Notes under the pieces: generated by a model
Told to the model about the DNA's origin: nothing
The model's database searches: none
The model's input: the letters and a program-made list of their open reading frames with translations, nothing else
Assembly: GCA_049242865.1 (NCBI GenBank)
Contig: JBMLOR010000065.1
Coordinates: forward strand, 14,446-78,445
Length of the DNA: 64,000 nucleotides
Origin: CAIVPM01 sp049242865
GTDB lineage: Bacteria; Bacteroidota; Bacteroidia; Chitinophagales; Chitinophagaceae
Reading direction: 5' to 3'
Made by a program: the position numbers and the translations under genes
In this document: positions 1 through 8,428 of the stretch, one piece after another
Layout of the letters: every line of letters starts with the position of its first letter
Position numbering within the stretch: the first letter of the stretch is position 1

Positions 1-153
1 GCAAAGGGTTTGGAGGCTCCAAAAATTATAAAAGAGCATATTACACCAATTATTAAAGGTGGTGGTGGTGGACAAAAAACTTTAGCAACAGCAGGTGGCC
101 AAGATGCGAGCAACTTAGATAAAGTTATTGAAGTAGTTAAAGGCTTGTTGTAA
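1..153 (+). CDS. alaS: Alanyl-tRNA synthetase, C-terminal end only
   Basis: The frame enters from the left edge and stops at a TAA at 151-153, giving the last 50 residues of a longer protein. A glycine run (GGGGGQ) followed by KTLATAGGQD and a terminal helix matches the end of the DHHA1/C-Ala region of alanyl-tRNA synthetase, which helps the enzyme charge tRNA-Ala. The catalytic and editing domains lie outside the window. The next gene starts 42 bases downstream on the same strand and may be co-transcribed. Identity rests on this short tail alone. Confidence 0.8.
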   Translation, partial: AKGLEAPKIIKEHITPIIKGGGGGQKTLATAGGQDASNLDKVIEVVKGLL

Positions 154-195
154 TTTTTTTAAGTAATTTTATACTAATTATTTAAAATTAATACT

Positions 196-633
196 ATGGC
201 AAATTACAATGCAAGTTCAAAAGAAGTAGTTAACGCTATCATTAAAATTATAGTAGCACTTTTTGTAATTATTTTACTTTGGATGTTTGGTTATCCAAGA
301 TATCGAGTTTGGCAACAAGGTTTAGAGGGCGAAGCAGAACTTAAACGAGCTGAGCAAAATAGAAAAATTGCTGTGCAAGAAGCTGAGGCAAAAAAAGAAG
401 CTGCAAAAAGCTTGGCCGATGCCGAAATTATTCGTGCTGAAGGTGTTGCAAAAGCAAATGCTATAATTGGAAATTCTTTAAAAGGAAACGAAGATTATTT
501 GCGTTATCTATGGATTGATAACTTAGAAAAAAATCCAAATGCAGTAATTTATATTCCTACCGAGGCGGGTTTACCAATTTTAGAAAGTCAGCGTTTAAAC
601 AAACTTAAAAATATAGAACCGGCCATAAAATAG
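196..633 (+). CDS. Small membrane protein resembling the tail of SPFH/prohibitin-family proteins
   Basis: A 145-residue protein with one membrane helix at about residues 15-34, then an Ala/Glu/Lys-rich coiled coil (about 45-90) containing GEAELKRAEQ and AEAKKEAAKSLADAEIIRAEG. It ends with a segment reading YLRYLWIDNLEKN...VIYIPTEAGLPIL. This is the pattern seen after the SPFH (band 7) domain of stomatin and prohibitin-like proteins, but no SPFH domain is present: the helix leads straight into the coiled coil. Such short proteins may form membrane scaffolds or assist membrane proteases; that role is inferred. It sits 42 bases behind alaS. The start gives a typical short N-terminal stretch before the membrane helix. 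Confidence 0.7.
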   Translation: MANYNASSKEVVNAIIKIIVALFVIILLWMFGYPRYRVWQQGLEGEAELKRAEQNRKIAVQEAEAKKEAAKSLADAEIIRAEGVAKANAIIGNSLKGNEDYLRYLWIDNLEKNPNAVIYIPTEAGLPILESQRLNKLKNIEPAIK

Positions 634-688
634 CATAATTTTTACCGTAACTAGCCATTGCATTTCTTTATATTCGTTCACAAAAAAA

Positions 689-3097
689 ATGAATATGAAG
701 TTTAAATTCCTGTTGTGTTTTATTGTTGCTTTTTTTCAATTAGTAGCACAAGATGCAATAAATTATCAGTTGCCGCCAAAGCAAATGGCTGATTTGTTGT
801 TGGCAAAGCCAACCCCAAGTGTTAGTATTGATAGTAAAGCTAATTGGATGTTGCTTAGCGAACGTAACAGCTATCCAAGTGTTGAGGAATTGGCAATGCC
901 CGAACTTAGAATTGCAGGGTTAAGAATTAATCCCAACAACTACAGTTTAAGCAGGCAAAACTTTATTAATAATTTCACATTACAACTAATTTCTACAAAG
1001 AAAAATTTTGTAATTGCTGGCTTGCCAAGTCCTTTGCTTGCAGGTGCTGTAAGTTGGAGTCCAAACGAAACAAAAATTGCATTTACACAAACCAACCAAA
1101 AAACAGTTGATTTATATGTAATCGATGTTGCTACACAAAAAGCAACTAAAATAAATAAGCAGCCATTAAATGCTGTTTTAGGTGGCTCTTATACTTGGAT
1201 GGATGAAAATACCTTAGTGTATAAAGCAGCTGTAAAACCTGCAAGTGCTGCACCACCTAAACCATTAGCTCCAAAAGGTCCAACAGTGCAGCAAAGCTTA
1301 GGCAAAGCAGCACCAAATGCAACGTTGCAGGATTTAATTAAAAGTCCTTACGACGAAGATTTGTTCGAATTTTATGCAACAAGCCAATTAGTACAAACTA
1401 AAAATGGCGTAGAAACTGTTGTAGCAAAACCTGCTTTGTATAGCAGTTATGTGGCTTCGCCAGATAAGAAATATTGGATGATTCGTACAATACAAAAGCC
1501 ATTTAGTTATTTGGTAAGTGTTGGTGGTTTTCCTAGTAAAGTTGCTATTCATGATGCTAGTGGTAAGTTTATAAAATTAATTGCCGATTTGCCAAGCACC
1601 GAGGTAAAACCAAGTGGATACGATAATGTACAAAATGTTCCAAGAGCTTTTGATTGGCGAGACGATGAACCTGCTACTATTACATGGTGTATGCCTTTGG
1701 ATAGTGGGTTAATTAAAAAGCCTATGGAGTTTCATGATGCTGTATATACATTGTCTGCTCCATTTTCTGGCGAAGCCAAAGAGCTTTTTAAAACTAAAAT
1801 GCGTTTTAGAGGCGTACAATGGGGTAACGAAAATTTGGCATTAATACAAGAAGGAAGTCAGTCAAAACAAATGGTAAAAATTAGTCACTTTAACCCAACA
1901 ACTAATGATGTTAAAGTTTTGTACGAAAAGCCAAGTACCGATGCCTATAGTTTTCCTGGAAACCCAGTAACCACAAAAAATAAATTTGGAAGAGATGTTA
2001 TTCAAACAACTGATAATGGAACAAAAATTTTAGTAAACAATACTACTGGTTCATCACCTAAAGGCGATTTGCCATTTTTGGCAAAATGGGATATTGCTAC
2101 AGGTAATAATGAAATTATTTGGCGTTGCCAAGATGGTGCATTCGAATTTGTAACTGAAGTTTTAGACGCTAATAAACTCACTTTATTGGTACGAAAAGAA
2201 AATAAAACAACGCCACCAAATTATTTTATAAAAGATTTAATGCTAAAAATTGCCGACAGGCAGTTAACCAATTTTGCTAATCCTTATGCTCTTTTAGATG
2301 GTGTAAGTAAAGAGCAAATAAAATACAAACGTGCCGATGGGGTAGATTTAACTGCTACCTTGTATTTGCCAAAAGGTTATAATAAAGAAAAAGATGGGCC
2401 TTTGCCTGTATTTATGTGGGCTTATCCTCGTGAGTTTCAAAATGCAGCAGATGCAGCTCAAATAAGAGGAAGTCAAAATAGGTTTACAACAATTAGTTGG
2501 GGTTCGCCAATATTTTTTGTAACTCAAGGTTTTGCTGTTTTGGATAATGCCGAAATGCCAATTGTAAGTACAGATGCAAATAAAAAGCCTAACGACGATT
2601 TTATTAATCAATTAAAATTAAATGCCGAAGCTGCTATTAATAAAGTTAGCGAAATGGGGGTGGGTGATAAAAATAAAGTAGCTGTTGGTGGCCATAGTTA
2701 TGGTGCATTTATGACTGCTAATTTATTGGCACACACTAATTTGTTTAAAGCAGGTTTAGCTCGTAGTGGTGCCTATAATAGAACACTTACGCCATTTGGT
2801 TTTCAAAACGAAGAACGTACTTATTGGCAAGCTCCACAATTGTATTACGAAATGAGTCCATTTAGTTATGCCAATAAAATTAAAACACCACTCTTGTTAA
2901 TTCATGGCGATGCTGATAATAATCCTGGAACTTTTCCTATTAACAGTGAAAGATTATATAATGCTATAAAAGGTAATGGAGGAACTGTAAGATATGTGAG
3001 TTTGCCATTTGAGTCACACGGTTACAGTGGACGTGAAAATATTTTACACATGCTTTGGGAAATGAATAGTTGGTTAGAGAAATATGTAAAGAAGTAA
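689..3097 (+). CDS. Secreted S9-family serine peptidase, glutamyl-endopeptidase type
   Basis: This 802-residue protein has a signal peptide (hydrophobic to about residue 20, ending LVAQD), a long N-terminal beta-propeller-like region and a C-terminal alpha/beta-hydrolase domain. The nucleophile is Ser670 in GGHSYGAF; Asp743 in HGDADNN and His777 in ESHGYS complete a prolyl-oligopeptidase triad. The stretch MWAYPREFQNAADAAQIRGS followed by GSPIFFVTQGFAVLD closely recalls the glutamyl endopeptidase branch of S9 known from plant chloroplasts (CGEP), so cleavage after acidic residues is plausible but inferred. It probably degrades peptides in the periplasm. No C-terminal type IX sorting domain is visible. 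A second ATG two codons downstream could also be the start. Confidence 0.88.
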   Translation: MNMKFKFLLCFIVAFFQLVAQDAINYQLPPKQMADLLLAKPTPSVSIDSKANWMLLSERNSYPSVEELAMPELRIAGLRINPNNYSLSRQNFINNFTLQLISTKKNFVIAGLPSPLLAGAVSWSPNETKIAFTQTNQKTVDLYVIDVATQKATKINKQPLNAVLGGSYTWMDENTLVYKAAVKPASAAPPKPLAPKGPTVQQSLGKAAPNATLQDLIKSPYDEDLFEFYATSQLVQTKNGVETVVAKPALYSSYVASPDKKYWMIRTIQKPFSYLVSVGGFPSKVAIHDASGKFIKLIADLPSTEVKPSGYDNVQNVPRAFDWRDDEPATITWCMPLDSGLIKKPMEFHDAVYTLSAPFSGEAKELFKTKMRFRGVQWGNENLALIQEGSQSKQMVKISHFNPTTNDVKVLYEKPSTDAYSFPGNPVTTKNKFGRDVIQTTDNGTKILVNNTTGSSPKGDLPFLAKWDIATGNNEIIWRCQDGAFEFVTEVLDANKLTLLVRKENKTTPPNYFIKDLMLKIADRQLTNFANPYALLDGVSKEQIKYKRADGVDLTATLYLPKGYNKEKDGPLPVFMWAYPREFQNAADAAQIRGSQNRFTTISWGSPIFFVTQGFAVLDNAEMPIVSTDANKKPNDDFINQLKLNAEAAINKVSEMGVGDKNKVAVGGHSYGAFMTANLLAHTNLFKAGLARSGAYNRTLTPFGFQNEERTYWQAPQLYYEMSPFSYANKIKTPLLLIHGDADNNPGTFPINSERLYNAIKGNGGTVRYVSLPFESHGYSGRENILHMLWEMNSWLEKYVKK

Positions 3098-3136
3098 TTG
3101 TTTTTTAAACACTAGATAGCATATATTTATCTTTTT

Positions 3137-3182
3137 AAACGGTTGTTGTTTATAATTGTATTGTAAATGGCAGCCGTTTTAT
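3137..3182 (+). terminator. Possible terminator after the S9 peptidase
   Basis: AAACGGTTG at 3137-3145 can pair with CAGCCGTTT at 3171-3179 (nine pairs, one G-U), followed by T residues. The loop is 25 bases, so this is weaker than the other terminators in the window. Confidence 0.4.
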
Positions 3183-3207
3183 TTGTAAACATGTTAAATT
3201 TTTTTAT

Positions 3208-4668
3208 ATGAATAATTTAAGTGAAATCTGGAATTTATATAAACCAACTCCTGGTGTTTATGATGAAATGATTGATGAAAATTTAAATATTCGTGCTCCA
3301 TATAAAAATTTTTTGGAAATTTTGCATTCACTGTCACCAAACGATTTAAGAGCAAAAGATGCCTTGGCAAGCGAGTTATTTATGAATCAGGGTATTACGT
3401 TTACAGTATATAGCGATAATAAAGGCATAGAGCGTATTTTTCCTTTCGATGTCATTCCAAGAATAATAACCAATAGTGAATGGCAGCAAATTGAAAAAGG
3501 AATTCAACAAAGATTAAAAGCTTTGAACCTGTTTTTAAAAGACATTTACAACGAGCAACAAATCATTAAAGATGGTATTATTCCTGCCAATTTAATTGCA
3601 AGTTGTGAGCATTATACTCGAGAAGTTCAGGGCATAAAAGTTCCTCATGATGTTTATGTACACATAAGTGGTATTGATTTAATTCGTGGCGGAGATGGTA
3701 AATTTTATATTTTGGAGGATAATTTACGAACTCCAAGTGGTGTAAGTTATATGCTCGAAAATCGTGAGGTTACAAAGCGATTGTTTCCAAGTTTATTAGC
3801 TACAAATCAAACCAAAATGATAAATAATTATCCTTTGGTTTTACATCAAATTTTATTGCAATTGGCTCCGCAGCAACTAAGTAATCCAAACGTAGTTTTA
3901 CTTACGCCAGGTGTTTTTAATAGTGCTTATTACGAGCATACTTTTTTGGCACGAAGTATGGGTATTGAGTTAGTAGAAGGTAGAGATTTGGTTGTAGATA
4001 ATCATAAGGTTTACGCAAAAACCACAAATGGCTTAAAACAAGTACATGTAATTTATAGAAGACTAGATGATGATTATCTTGATCCATTGGTTTTTAATCC
4101 AAATAGTGTGCTAGGTGTGCCAGGCCTTATGGCAGCTTATAGAAAAGGCAATGTGGCTATTGTAAATGCTGTTGGCAATGGAGTTGCAGATGATAAAGCT
4201 GTTTATAAATATGTACCAGATATGATAAAATACTATTTAAACGAACAAGCTATTTTACCCAATATTCCAACTTACGAACTTAGCTATCCCGATCAAAGAG
4301 AACATGTCATTAAAAATATTACTTCAATGGTGGTTAAAAAAACCAATCAAAGTGGAGGCTATGGAATGCTTATGGGCAATGCAGCTAGTGAAAAAGAAAT
4401 TGAAAGTTTTGTTTTAAAAATAAACGAGGACCCTCGCAGTTTTATTGCTCAGCCAATTATACAATTAAGTACAGTTCCTTGTTTTATTGATGGAAAATTA
4501 CAGCCACGACATGTTGATTTAAGACCCTATGCTTTGTGTGGACCTAATGGCGTGCAAATTGTGCCAGGAGGTTTAACTAGGGTGGCTCTTAAAGAAGGGA
4601 GCTTGGTAGTAAATTCATCGCAAGGAGGTGGTAGTAAAGACACTTGGGTAATTGATTTTGAACAGTAA
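3208..4668 (+). CDS. Circularly permuted ATP-grasp protein (type 2, DUF404/DUF407 family)
   Basis: At 486 residues this has the usual length of the circularly permuted ATP-grasp family. Recognisable segments are the N-terminal DEMIDENLNIR, the DVIPRII and QRLKALNLFLKDIY region, IDLIRGGDGKFYILEDNLRTPSG with its acidic metal-binding residues, and AIVNAVGNGVADDKA. Near the C-terminus are LQPRHVDLRPYALCG and GGLTRVA. Members are predicted to activate a carboxylate with ATP and form an amide bond. The alpha-E and transglutaminase genes follow on the same strand, the standard partner set of this family, so a role in making or attaching a peptide is likely. Substrate and product are unknown. There is no signal peptide, so it acts in the cytoplasm. 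Confidence 0.88.
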   Translation: MNNLSEIWNLYKPTPGVYDEMIDENLNIRAPYKNFLEILHSLSPNDLRAKDALASELFMNQGITFTVYSDNKGIERIFPFDVIPRIITNSEWQQIEKGIQQRLKALNLFLKDIYNEQQIIKDGIIPANLIASCEHYTREVQGIKVPHDVYVHISGIDLIRGGDGKFYILEDNLRTPSGVSYMLENREVTKRLFPSLLATNQTKMINNYPLVLHQILLQLAPQQLSNPNVVLLTPGVFNSAYYEHTFLARSMGIELVEGRDLVVDNHKVYAKTTNGLKQVHVIYRRLDDDYLDPLVFNPNSVLGVPGLMAAYRKGNVAIVNAVGNGVADDKAVYKYVPDMIKYYLNEQAILPNIPTYELSYPDQREHVIKNITSMVVKKTNQSGGYGMLMGNAASEKEIESFVLKINEDPRSFIAQPIIQLSTVPCFIDGKLQPRHVDLRPYALCGPNGVQIVPGGLTRVALKEGSLVVNSSQGGGSKDTWVIDFEQ

Positions 4669-4680
4669 TTAGTCAAAGAA

Positions 4681-4762
4681 GTCATTAGTCAGAAAGTCAT
4701 TGTTCAGAAAGTAATAGATTAATTCATCAATCAACAAATCATCAATCATCAATCAACAAATC
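4681..4762. repeat. Short tandem repeats between the ATP-grasp and alpha-E genes
   Basis: Two near-identical 15-base units (GTCATTAGTCAGAAA at 4681-4695 and GTCATTGTTCAGAAA at 4696-4710) are followed by two exact copies of ATCAATCAACAAATC at 4726-4740 and 4748-4762, separated by ATCAATC. The repeats fill most of the 104 bases between the two genes and end just before the next ATG. Their function is not known. Confidence 0.8.
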
Positions 4763-4772
4763 AAAAATAATC

Positions 4773-5714
4773 ATGCTTAGTAGAATTGCAGATTCATTAT
4801 TTTGGACAAATCGATACATGGAGCGAGCCGAAAATTTGGTTCGTTATACCATGATAAATTATATACTAATATTAGATAAAGGTGTAAACAATAATCAAAA
4901 TTGGATGCCAGTTTTGGAATTGTTTTCTGCAAACTCACCTGCTTATTTAAACGAAATTAAACACGATACACCAACAGCATTGCACGAACTAATTACTAAT
5001 ACTCAAAATATAAATTCGCTTAAAAATATTGTTGCTAAAGCAAGAGAAAATGCTCGAGGTGTTCAAGATCACATTACAAAAGAGGTTTGGGAGCAAGTAA
5101 ATCAGCTATATCATTATCTTAACCAAAACGATTTGCCTAGTAATTGGAGTAATGCAAATGCTTTGGAAATTTTAAATATTCTTACAAAAGAAATTACAGT
5201 ATTTATTGGTGTTACCGATGCAACTATGCCACGAAATAAAGGCTGGAACTTTATGAATATTGGTAAGTATTTAGAACGAGCTTTAATTACCATTGAAGTT
5301 GCTAATAGTTTTTTTAAGCCCCTAGAATATAATGTAGATGCAGATACTGATATTTTATATTGGAAGCCTATGCTACTTGCTTTGAGTGGGTATGAATTAC
5401 ATTTAAAAACTTATCGAGGAACAAATATTACAAAAAATGCCCTGCATCAGATTGCATTTAATAAACACTTTACAAGAAGCCTGATGTATACTTTAATACG
5501 AATTGAAAAGTATCTAAAAGATATAATACCTGTTGACGATACTGCTGAACTAACTTCAATTAAAAAGCAATTTGGCAGACTAATTAATAGCATTGAATTT
5601 GCCGATGAAGACAAACTTAATAAGCATATTTTGCAACTGTTTTTAAGCGATACACGCTTTGCAATTAATGAGTTTAATCAAAAACTTACACAACAATTTT
5701 TTTCGTACACATAA
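4773..5714 (+). CDS. Alpha-E domain protein (DUF403)
   Basis: A 313-residue, mostly helical protein that begins MLSRIADSLFWTNRYMERAEN. This start is diagnostic of the alpha-E family (COG2307), in which the ERAEN motif lies at the N-terminus. A second ERA-containing segment (FMNIGKYLERALITIEVAN) lies near the middle. The biochemical function is not established; the family is nearly always encoded with circularly permuted ATP-grasp enzymes and transglutaminases, as here, and is thought to act with them on the same peptide or protein substrate. It lies 104 bases after the ATP-grasp gene and 9 bases before the transglutaminase gene. Confidence 0.88.
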   Translation: MLSRIADSLFWTNRYMERAENLVRYTMINYILILDKGVNNNQNWMPVLELFSANSPAYLNEIKHDTPTALHELITNTQNINSLKNIVAKARENARGVQDHITKEVWEQVNQLYHYLNQNDLPSNWSNANALEILNILTKEITVFIGVTDATMPRNKGWNFMNIGKYLERALITIEVANSFFKPLEYNVDADTDILYWKPMLLALSGYELHLKTYRGTNITKNALHQIAFNKHFTRSLMYTLIRIEKYLKDIIPVDDTAELTSIKKQFGRLINSIEFADEDKLNKHILQLFLSDTRFAINEFNQKLTQQFFSYT

Positions 5715-5723
5715 CTAATTATA

Positions 5724-6668
5724 ATGCCCATTTTTAAAATACATCACATCACAAAATATCAGTATAATCAACTAGTAAAAGAAAGCTGTAATCAGTTAAA
5801 AATTTATCCCTTTCAACATACTAGTCAAGAAATTTTATTTCATGAATTACAAATAACTCATCAGCCTCAAATTTTTGAATTTGATGATTATTGGGGCAAT
5901 AAAGTTGGGTTTTTTAATGTGTTGCACCCACATCAAGAAATGATAATAGAAAGTAAACTAACCATTAGAACTACAAGTTTAGAAACACTGAATATTAGTA
6001 ATCAAAGTTTTTGGAATGATTTGCATAATGCTAAACAAAACAATTTTAAGTTATTAGAATTATCAATGCCAGATACGATTAATAATCAATTGCTTATTGA
6101 TGAAATAATTGAAAAATTGCAAGTAAAAAATTTGTCAATTAGTGAGGTTGTGCAAGCAGCTTCTACTTATGTTTTTAATCATTTTAAATACATAAAAGGC
6201 ATTACAACTGTAGAAACAACTATTGATGAAATTATGCAACACCAATCAGGTGTATGTCAAGATTTTGCACATGTTTTATTACAAATTTTGCGTACCATGC
6301 AAATTCCATGTAGGTATGTGAGTGGTTATATTTGCCCTAATAAAAATGGCTTAAGGGGTGAGGGTGCTACACATGCATGGATAGAAGCTTATATTCCAAA
6401 TTTTGGTTGGGCAGGTATTGACCCAACCAACAATGTTTGGGTTACTAACAATCATGTAATACTTGCTGTTGGTAAAAACTTTAATGATTGTACCCCAATA
6501 AAAGGAACATTCAAAGGATTGGCCAAACAAAAACTTAGTGTATTTGTAAGTGTTGGCTATGAAGATGGAAATTGTTTTGAAGAGATTAATAGTGTTGTGC
6601 TAGATACAGATAATACGCCAACTGTAGAAAAGTTCGACTACACTGAGGCACAGCAGCAACAACAGTAA
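5724..6668 (+). CDS. Transglutaminase-like cysteine protease of the ATP-grasp/alpha-E cluster
   Basis: This 314-residue protein has the N-terminal bacterial transglutaminase region (begins MPIFKIHHITKYQYNQLV) and a transglutaminase core. The triad is intact: Cys178 in SGVCQDFAHV, His217 in THAWIEAY and Asp233 in GIDPTNN. Family members (COG1305) are either peptidases or amide-transfer enzymes. No signal peptide is present, consistent with action in the cytoplasm beside the ATP-grasp and alpha-E proteins. It starts 9 bases after the alpha-E gene, so translation is probably coupled. The C-terminus ends in a polyglutamine run (QQQQQ). Its stop lies only 12 bases from that of the convergent arsC gene. 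Confidence 0.88.
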   Translation: MPIFKIHHITKYQYNQLVKESCNQLKIYPFQHTSQEILFHELQITHQPQIFEFDDYWGNKVGFFNVLHPHQEMIIESKLTIRTTSLETLNISNQSFWNDLHNAKQNNFKLLELSMPDTINNQLLIDEIIEKLQVKNLSISEVVQAASTYVFNHFKYIKGITTVETTIDEIMQHQSGVCQDFAHVLLQILRTMQIPCRYVSGYICPNKNGLRGEGATHAWIEAYIPNFGWAGIDPTNNVWVTNNHVILAVGKNFNDCTPIKGTFKGLAKQKLSVFVSVGYEDGNCFEEINSVVLDTDNTPTVEKFDYTEAQQQQQ

Positions 6669-6680
6669 TTCTACAAAAAG

Positions 6681-7100
6681 TTATAGTTGTTCCTGAACAA
6701 AGGTTTTGCAATAATCTTTGATTAGTTGTCTAACAGCTTTAAACTCCTTCATAATTTCTTCTTCAGTCCCTGTTGCTTTTGCAGGGTCGGGAAAGTTGTA
6801 ATGAAATTTCTTGGCATTTGTAGGAAAGTATGGGCAACGCTCTTTTGCATTGTCACAAACTGTTATCACATAATCAAATGCTACCCCTATATATTCATTA
6901 ATGTTGTTTGATGTATGGTTAGAAATATCTATTCCATCATCAGCCATAGTAGCAATAGCTTTAGGATTTACACCATGCGTTTCAACGCCAGCACTGAATA
7001 CTTTTACTTCTTTACCTTTTGTAAAGTGCTCTAAATAGCCATGGGCAATTTGGCTTCTACAGCTGTTGCCTGTGCATAGTACTAAAATATTTTTTGTCAT
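6681..7100 (-). CDS. arsC: Arsenate reductase, thioredoxin-coupled (low-MW phosphatase fold)
   Basis: This 139-residue protein carries the CX5R phosphatase loop CTGNSCRS (Cys9 to Arg15) and the pair Cys82/Cys89 in VCDNAKERC. Those are the redox cysteines of the Staphylococcus aureus type of ArsC, so the enzyme should reduce arsenate to arsenite and be recycled by thioredoxin. The DP pair in NFPDP supplies the general acid. It is the last gene of the minus-strand operon arsR, DUF6428, arsN, arsC. No arsenite efflux gene (acr3 or arsB) follows; the next gene is convergent. Confidence 0.9.
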   Translation of the reverse strand: MTKNILVLCTGNSCRSQIAHGYLEHFTKGKEVKVFSAGVETHGVNPKAIATMADDGIDISNHTSNNINEYIGVAFDYVITVCDNAKERCPYFPTNAKKFHYNFPDPAKATGTEEEIMKEFKAVRQLIKDYCKTFVQEQL

Positions 7101-7114
7101 AATTATATAAATGT

Positions 7115-7597
7115 TTAAATGAGTTTACTTCTTCGTTCAAATAGTAAATTGTCTTTCCATATTCCATTTATTAATCCAATTTTTTCGCGAATTCCTACCA
7201 TTCTAAATCCAGCTTTTTCGTGCACTTTTATACTTGCTTTATTCTCAGGGAAAATACTCGATTGTAGCGTCCAAATTCCATGCTTTTCACTTTCTACAAT
7301 TTGTTGTTGTAAAAGTTTACTTGCAATGCCTTTGTTCCAATAATTTTCATGTATGTAAATGCTTATTTCTGCAACACCTTTGTAAACTAATCTGTTTGAA
7401 ACAGGAGCAAGCGAACACCAACCAACAAGTTTTTGATTATCAAACATTCCAATTCTTCCAATTTGTAAGTGGTTGCTATTCCAACTTTCCCAAGTTGGCA
7501 AATCTGTTTGAAAAGTAGCAATTCCAGTATTTATGCCTTGTAAATAAATGTGGCATAAATCATTAAAATTTTCTTGGTTAAAATAATCAATGTTCAT
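7115..7597 (-). CDS. arsN: GNAT acetyltransferase, ArsN-like (arsinothricin/phosphinothricin type)
   Basis: A GNAT-fold enzyme of 160 residues. The motifs GINTGIATFQTDLPTWESW near the N-terminus and YIHENYWNKGIASKLLQQ (acetyl-CoA loop), then VHEKAGFRMVGIREK, are those of the phosphinothricin/arsinothricin acetyltransferase branch, which acetylates the amino group of such analogues. The open frame continues 25 codons upstream, but the ATG at 7597 is preferred. It matches the usual start (MNIDYFNQEN) and leaves 1 base after the DUF6428 stop. The location in an ars operon supports an ArsN role; the exact substrate is inferred. Confidence 0.75.
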   Translation of the reverse strand: MNIDYFNQENFNDLCHIYLQGINTGIATFQTDLPTWESWNSNHLQIGRIGMFDNQKLVGWCSLAPVSNRLVYKGVAEISIYIHENYWNKGIASKLLQQQIVESEKHGIWTLQSSIFPENKASIKVHEKAGFRMVGIREKIGLINGIWKDNLLFERRSKLI

Positions 7598-7598
7598 A

Positions 7599-8054
7599 TT
7601 AGCAACAGGCACTATTTGGTGTACAACAAGATTGCTTGTTTTGTATGGAATTTTCAATAACAGGAATACCACATTTTTCTTGTGCTAAACAGTTGGTTTG
7701 TTTAGGTACTAGCGTAAAAATTCCATGCTCAAAATCAATCCCATATTTTCCTATGGTATCGTTTTGATATTCAACTTCAATTTCATCGTCTTCAATAAGT
7801 AGTTTTTCAATCGAAAGATCAATGATGGATAATAGTTTATTAGGTTCAATTTTATGCCATGTATCAACGCTTTCCCAAAGTTGCATAGTTACAAGTTTTT
7901 CTTGCCTTATAGTTCCACCACAATCAATAAATCTTTTGTTAATATGTCCTACTTCTGTTATATGAAAATGAGATGGTACAGTTTTACCATTTGGCAAACT
8001 AAAATTTACTTCTGAAACAGTTTTAAGCAAATGTTTAAATGTTGATAATTGCAT
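7599..8054 (-). CDS. DUF6428-type protein of arsenic operons, cysteine-rich tail
   Basis: This 151-residue protein resembles DUF6428 proteins often found between arsR and arsC in Bacteroidota. It begins MQLSTFKHLLK and contains FHITEVGHINKRFIDCGGT. The last 31 residues hold seven cysteines, including CC pairs in KQSCCTPNSACC, which could bind arsenite; that is inference. No enzymatic motif is recognised. It lies 21 bases after arsR and 1 base before the acetyltransferase gene, so it belongs to the same transcript. Confidence 0.7.
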   Translation of the reverse strand: MQLSTFKHLLKTVSEVNFSLPNGKTVPSHFHITEVGHINKRFIDCGGTIRQEKLVTMQLWESVDTWHKIEPNKLLSIIDLSIEKLLIEDDEIEVEYQNDTIGKYGIDFEHGIFTLVPKQTNCLAQEKCGIPVIENSIQNKQSCCTPNSACC

Positions 8055-8075
8055 ATTTTTTTATTTTTAAAATTT

Positions 8076-8402
8076 TTAACAGCATCGTGTAGCTTTAATT
8101 TGGGTGGTGATATTTTTTAAATAACTCATTAGCGTATCAATTGTATTTTCATTAATGCAATAGCAAATTGCGTTTCCTTCGATGTTGCCTTTAATAATGT
8201 TAGCACTTTTTAGTTCTTTTAAATGTTGCGAAACAGTAGCTTGTGCAAGTGGCAATTCGTTTACAATATCGCCACAAATACAAGTATTTGTTTTAAGTAA
8301 ATACTCAACTATAGCAATTCTTGCAGGATGTGCTAAAGATTTCATGAGTGTTGCTATTTCGTTTTGATGTTGCGTAAAATGTTCTGCTTTTGATGCTCCC
8401 AT
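8076..8402 (-). CDS. arsR: ArsR/SmtB-family metalloregulator
   Basis: A 108-residue winged-helix repressor with SLAHPARIAIVEYLL, then TCICGDIV, which holds a CxC pair at the As(III)-sensing position of ArsR (ELCVCDL in classical members), and the recognition helix LAQATVSQHLKEL. It ends in ATRCC, an extra vicinal cysteine pair. It should repress the operon and release DNA when arsenite binds. The start is set at 8402 rather than the longer frame at 8438. The 8438 codon lies upstream of the predicted transcription start, within the promoter spacer, and the conserved protein begins near MGASKAEHF. Confidence 0.88.
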   Translation of the reverse strand: MGASKAEHFTQHQNEIATLMKSLAHPARIAIVEYLLKTNTCICGDIVNELPLAQATVSQHLKELKSANIIKGNIEGNAICYCINENTIDTLMSYLKNITTQIKATRCC

Positions 8403-8412
8403 GTTTAAATTA

Positions 8413-8428
8413 TAATATTGCAATATTA
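8413..8428. promoter_or_regulatory. Probable ArsR operator, perfect 16-base palindrome
   Basis: TAATATTGCAATATTA is a perfect inverted repeat lying 10 bases before the arsR start codon. It covers the predicted minus-strand -7 element (8421-8428), as expected for a repressor site. Binding by this ArsR is inferred. Confidence 0.65.

Noticed and set aside
4681..4762. CRISPR-like repeats
   Set aside because: Units are 15 bases with almost no spacers and no cas genes nearby; these are simple tandem repeats.
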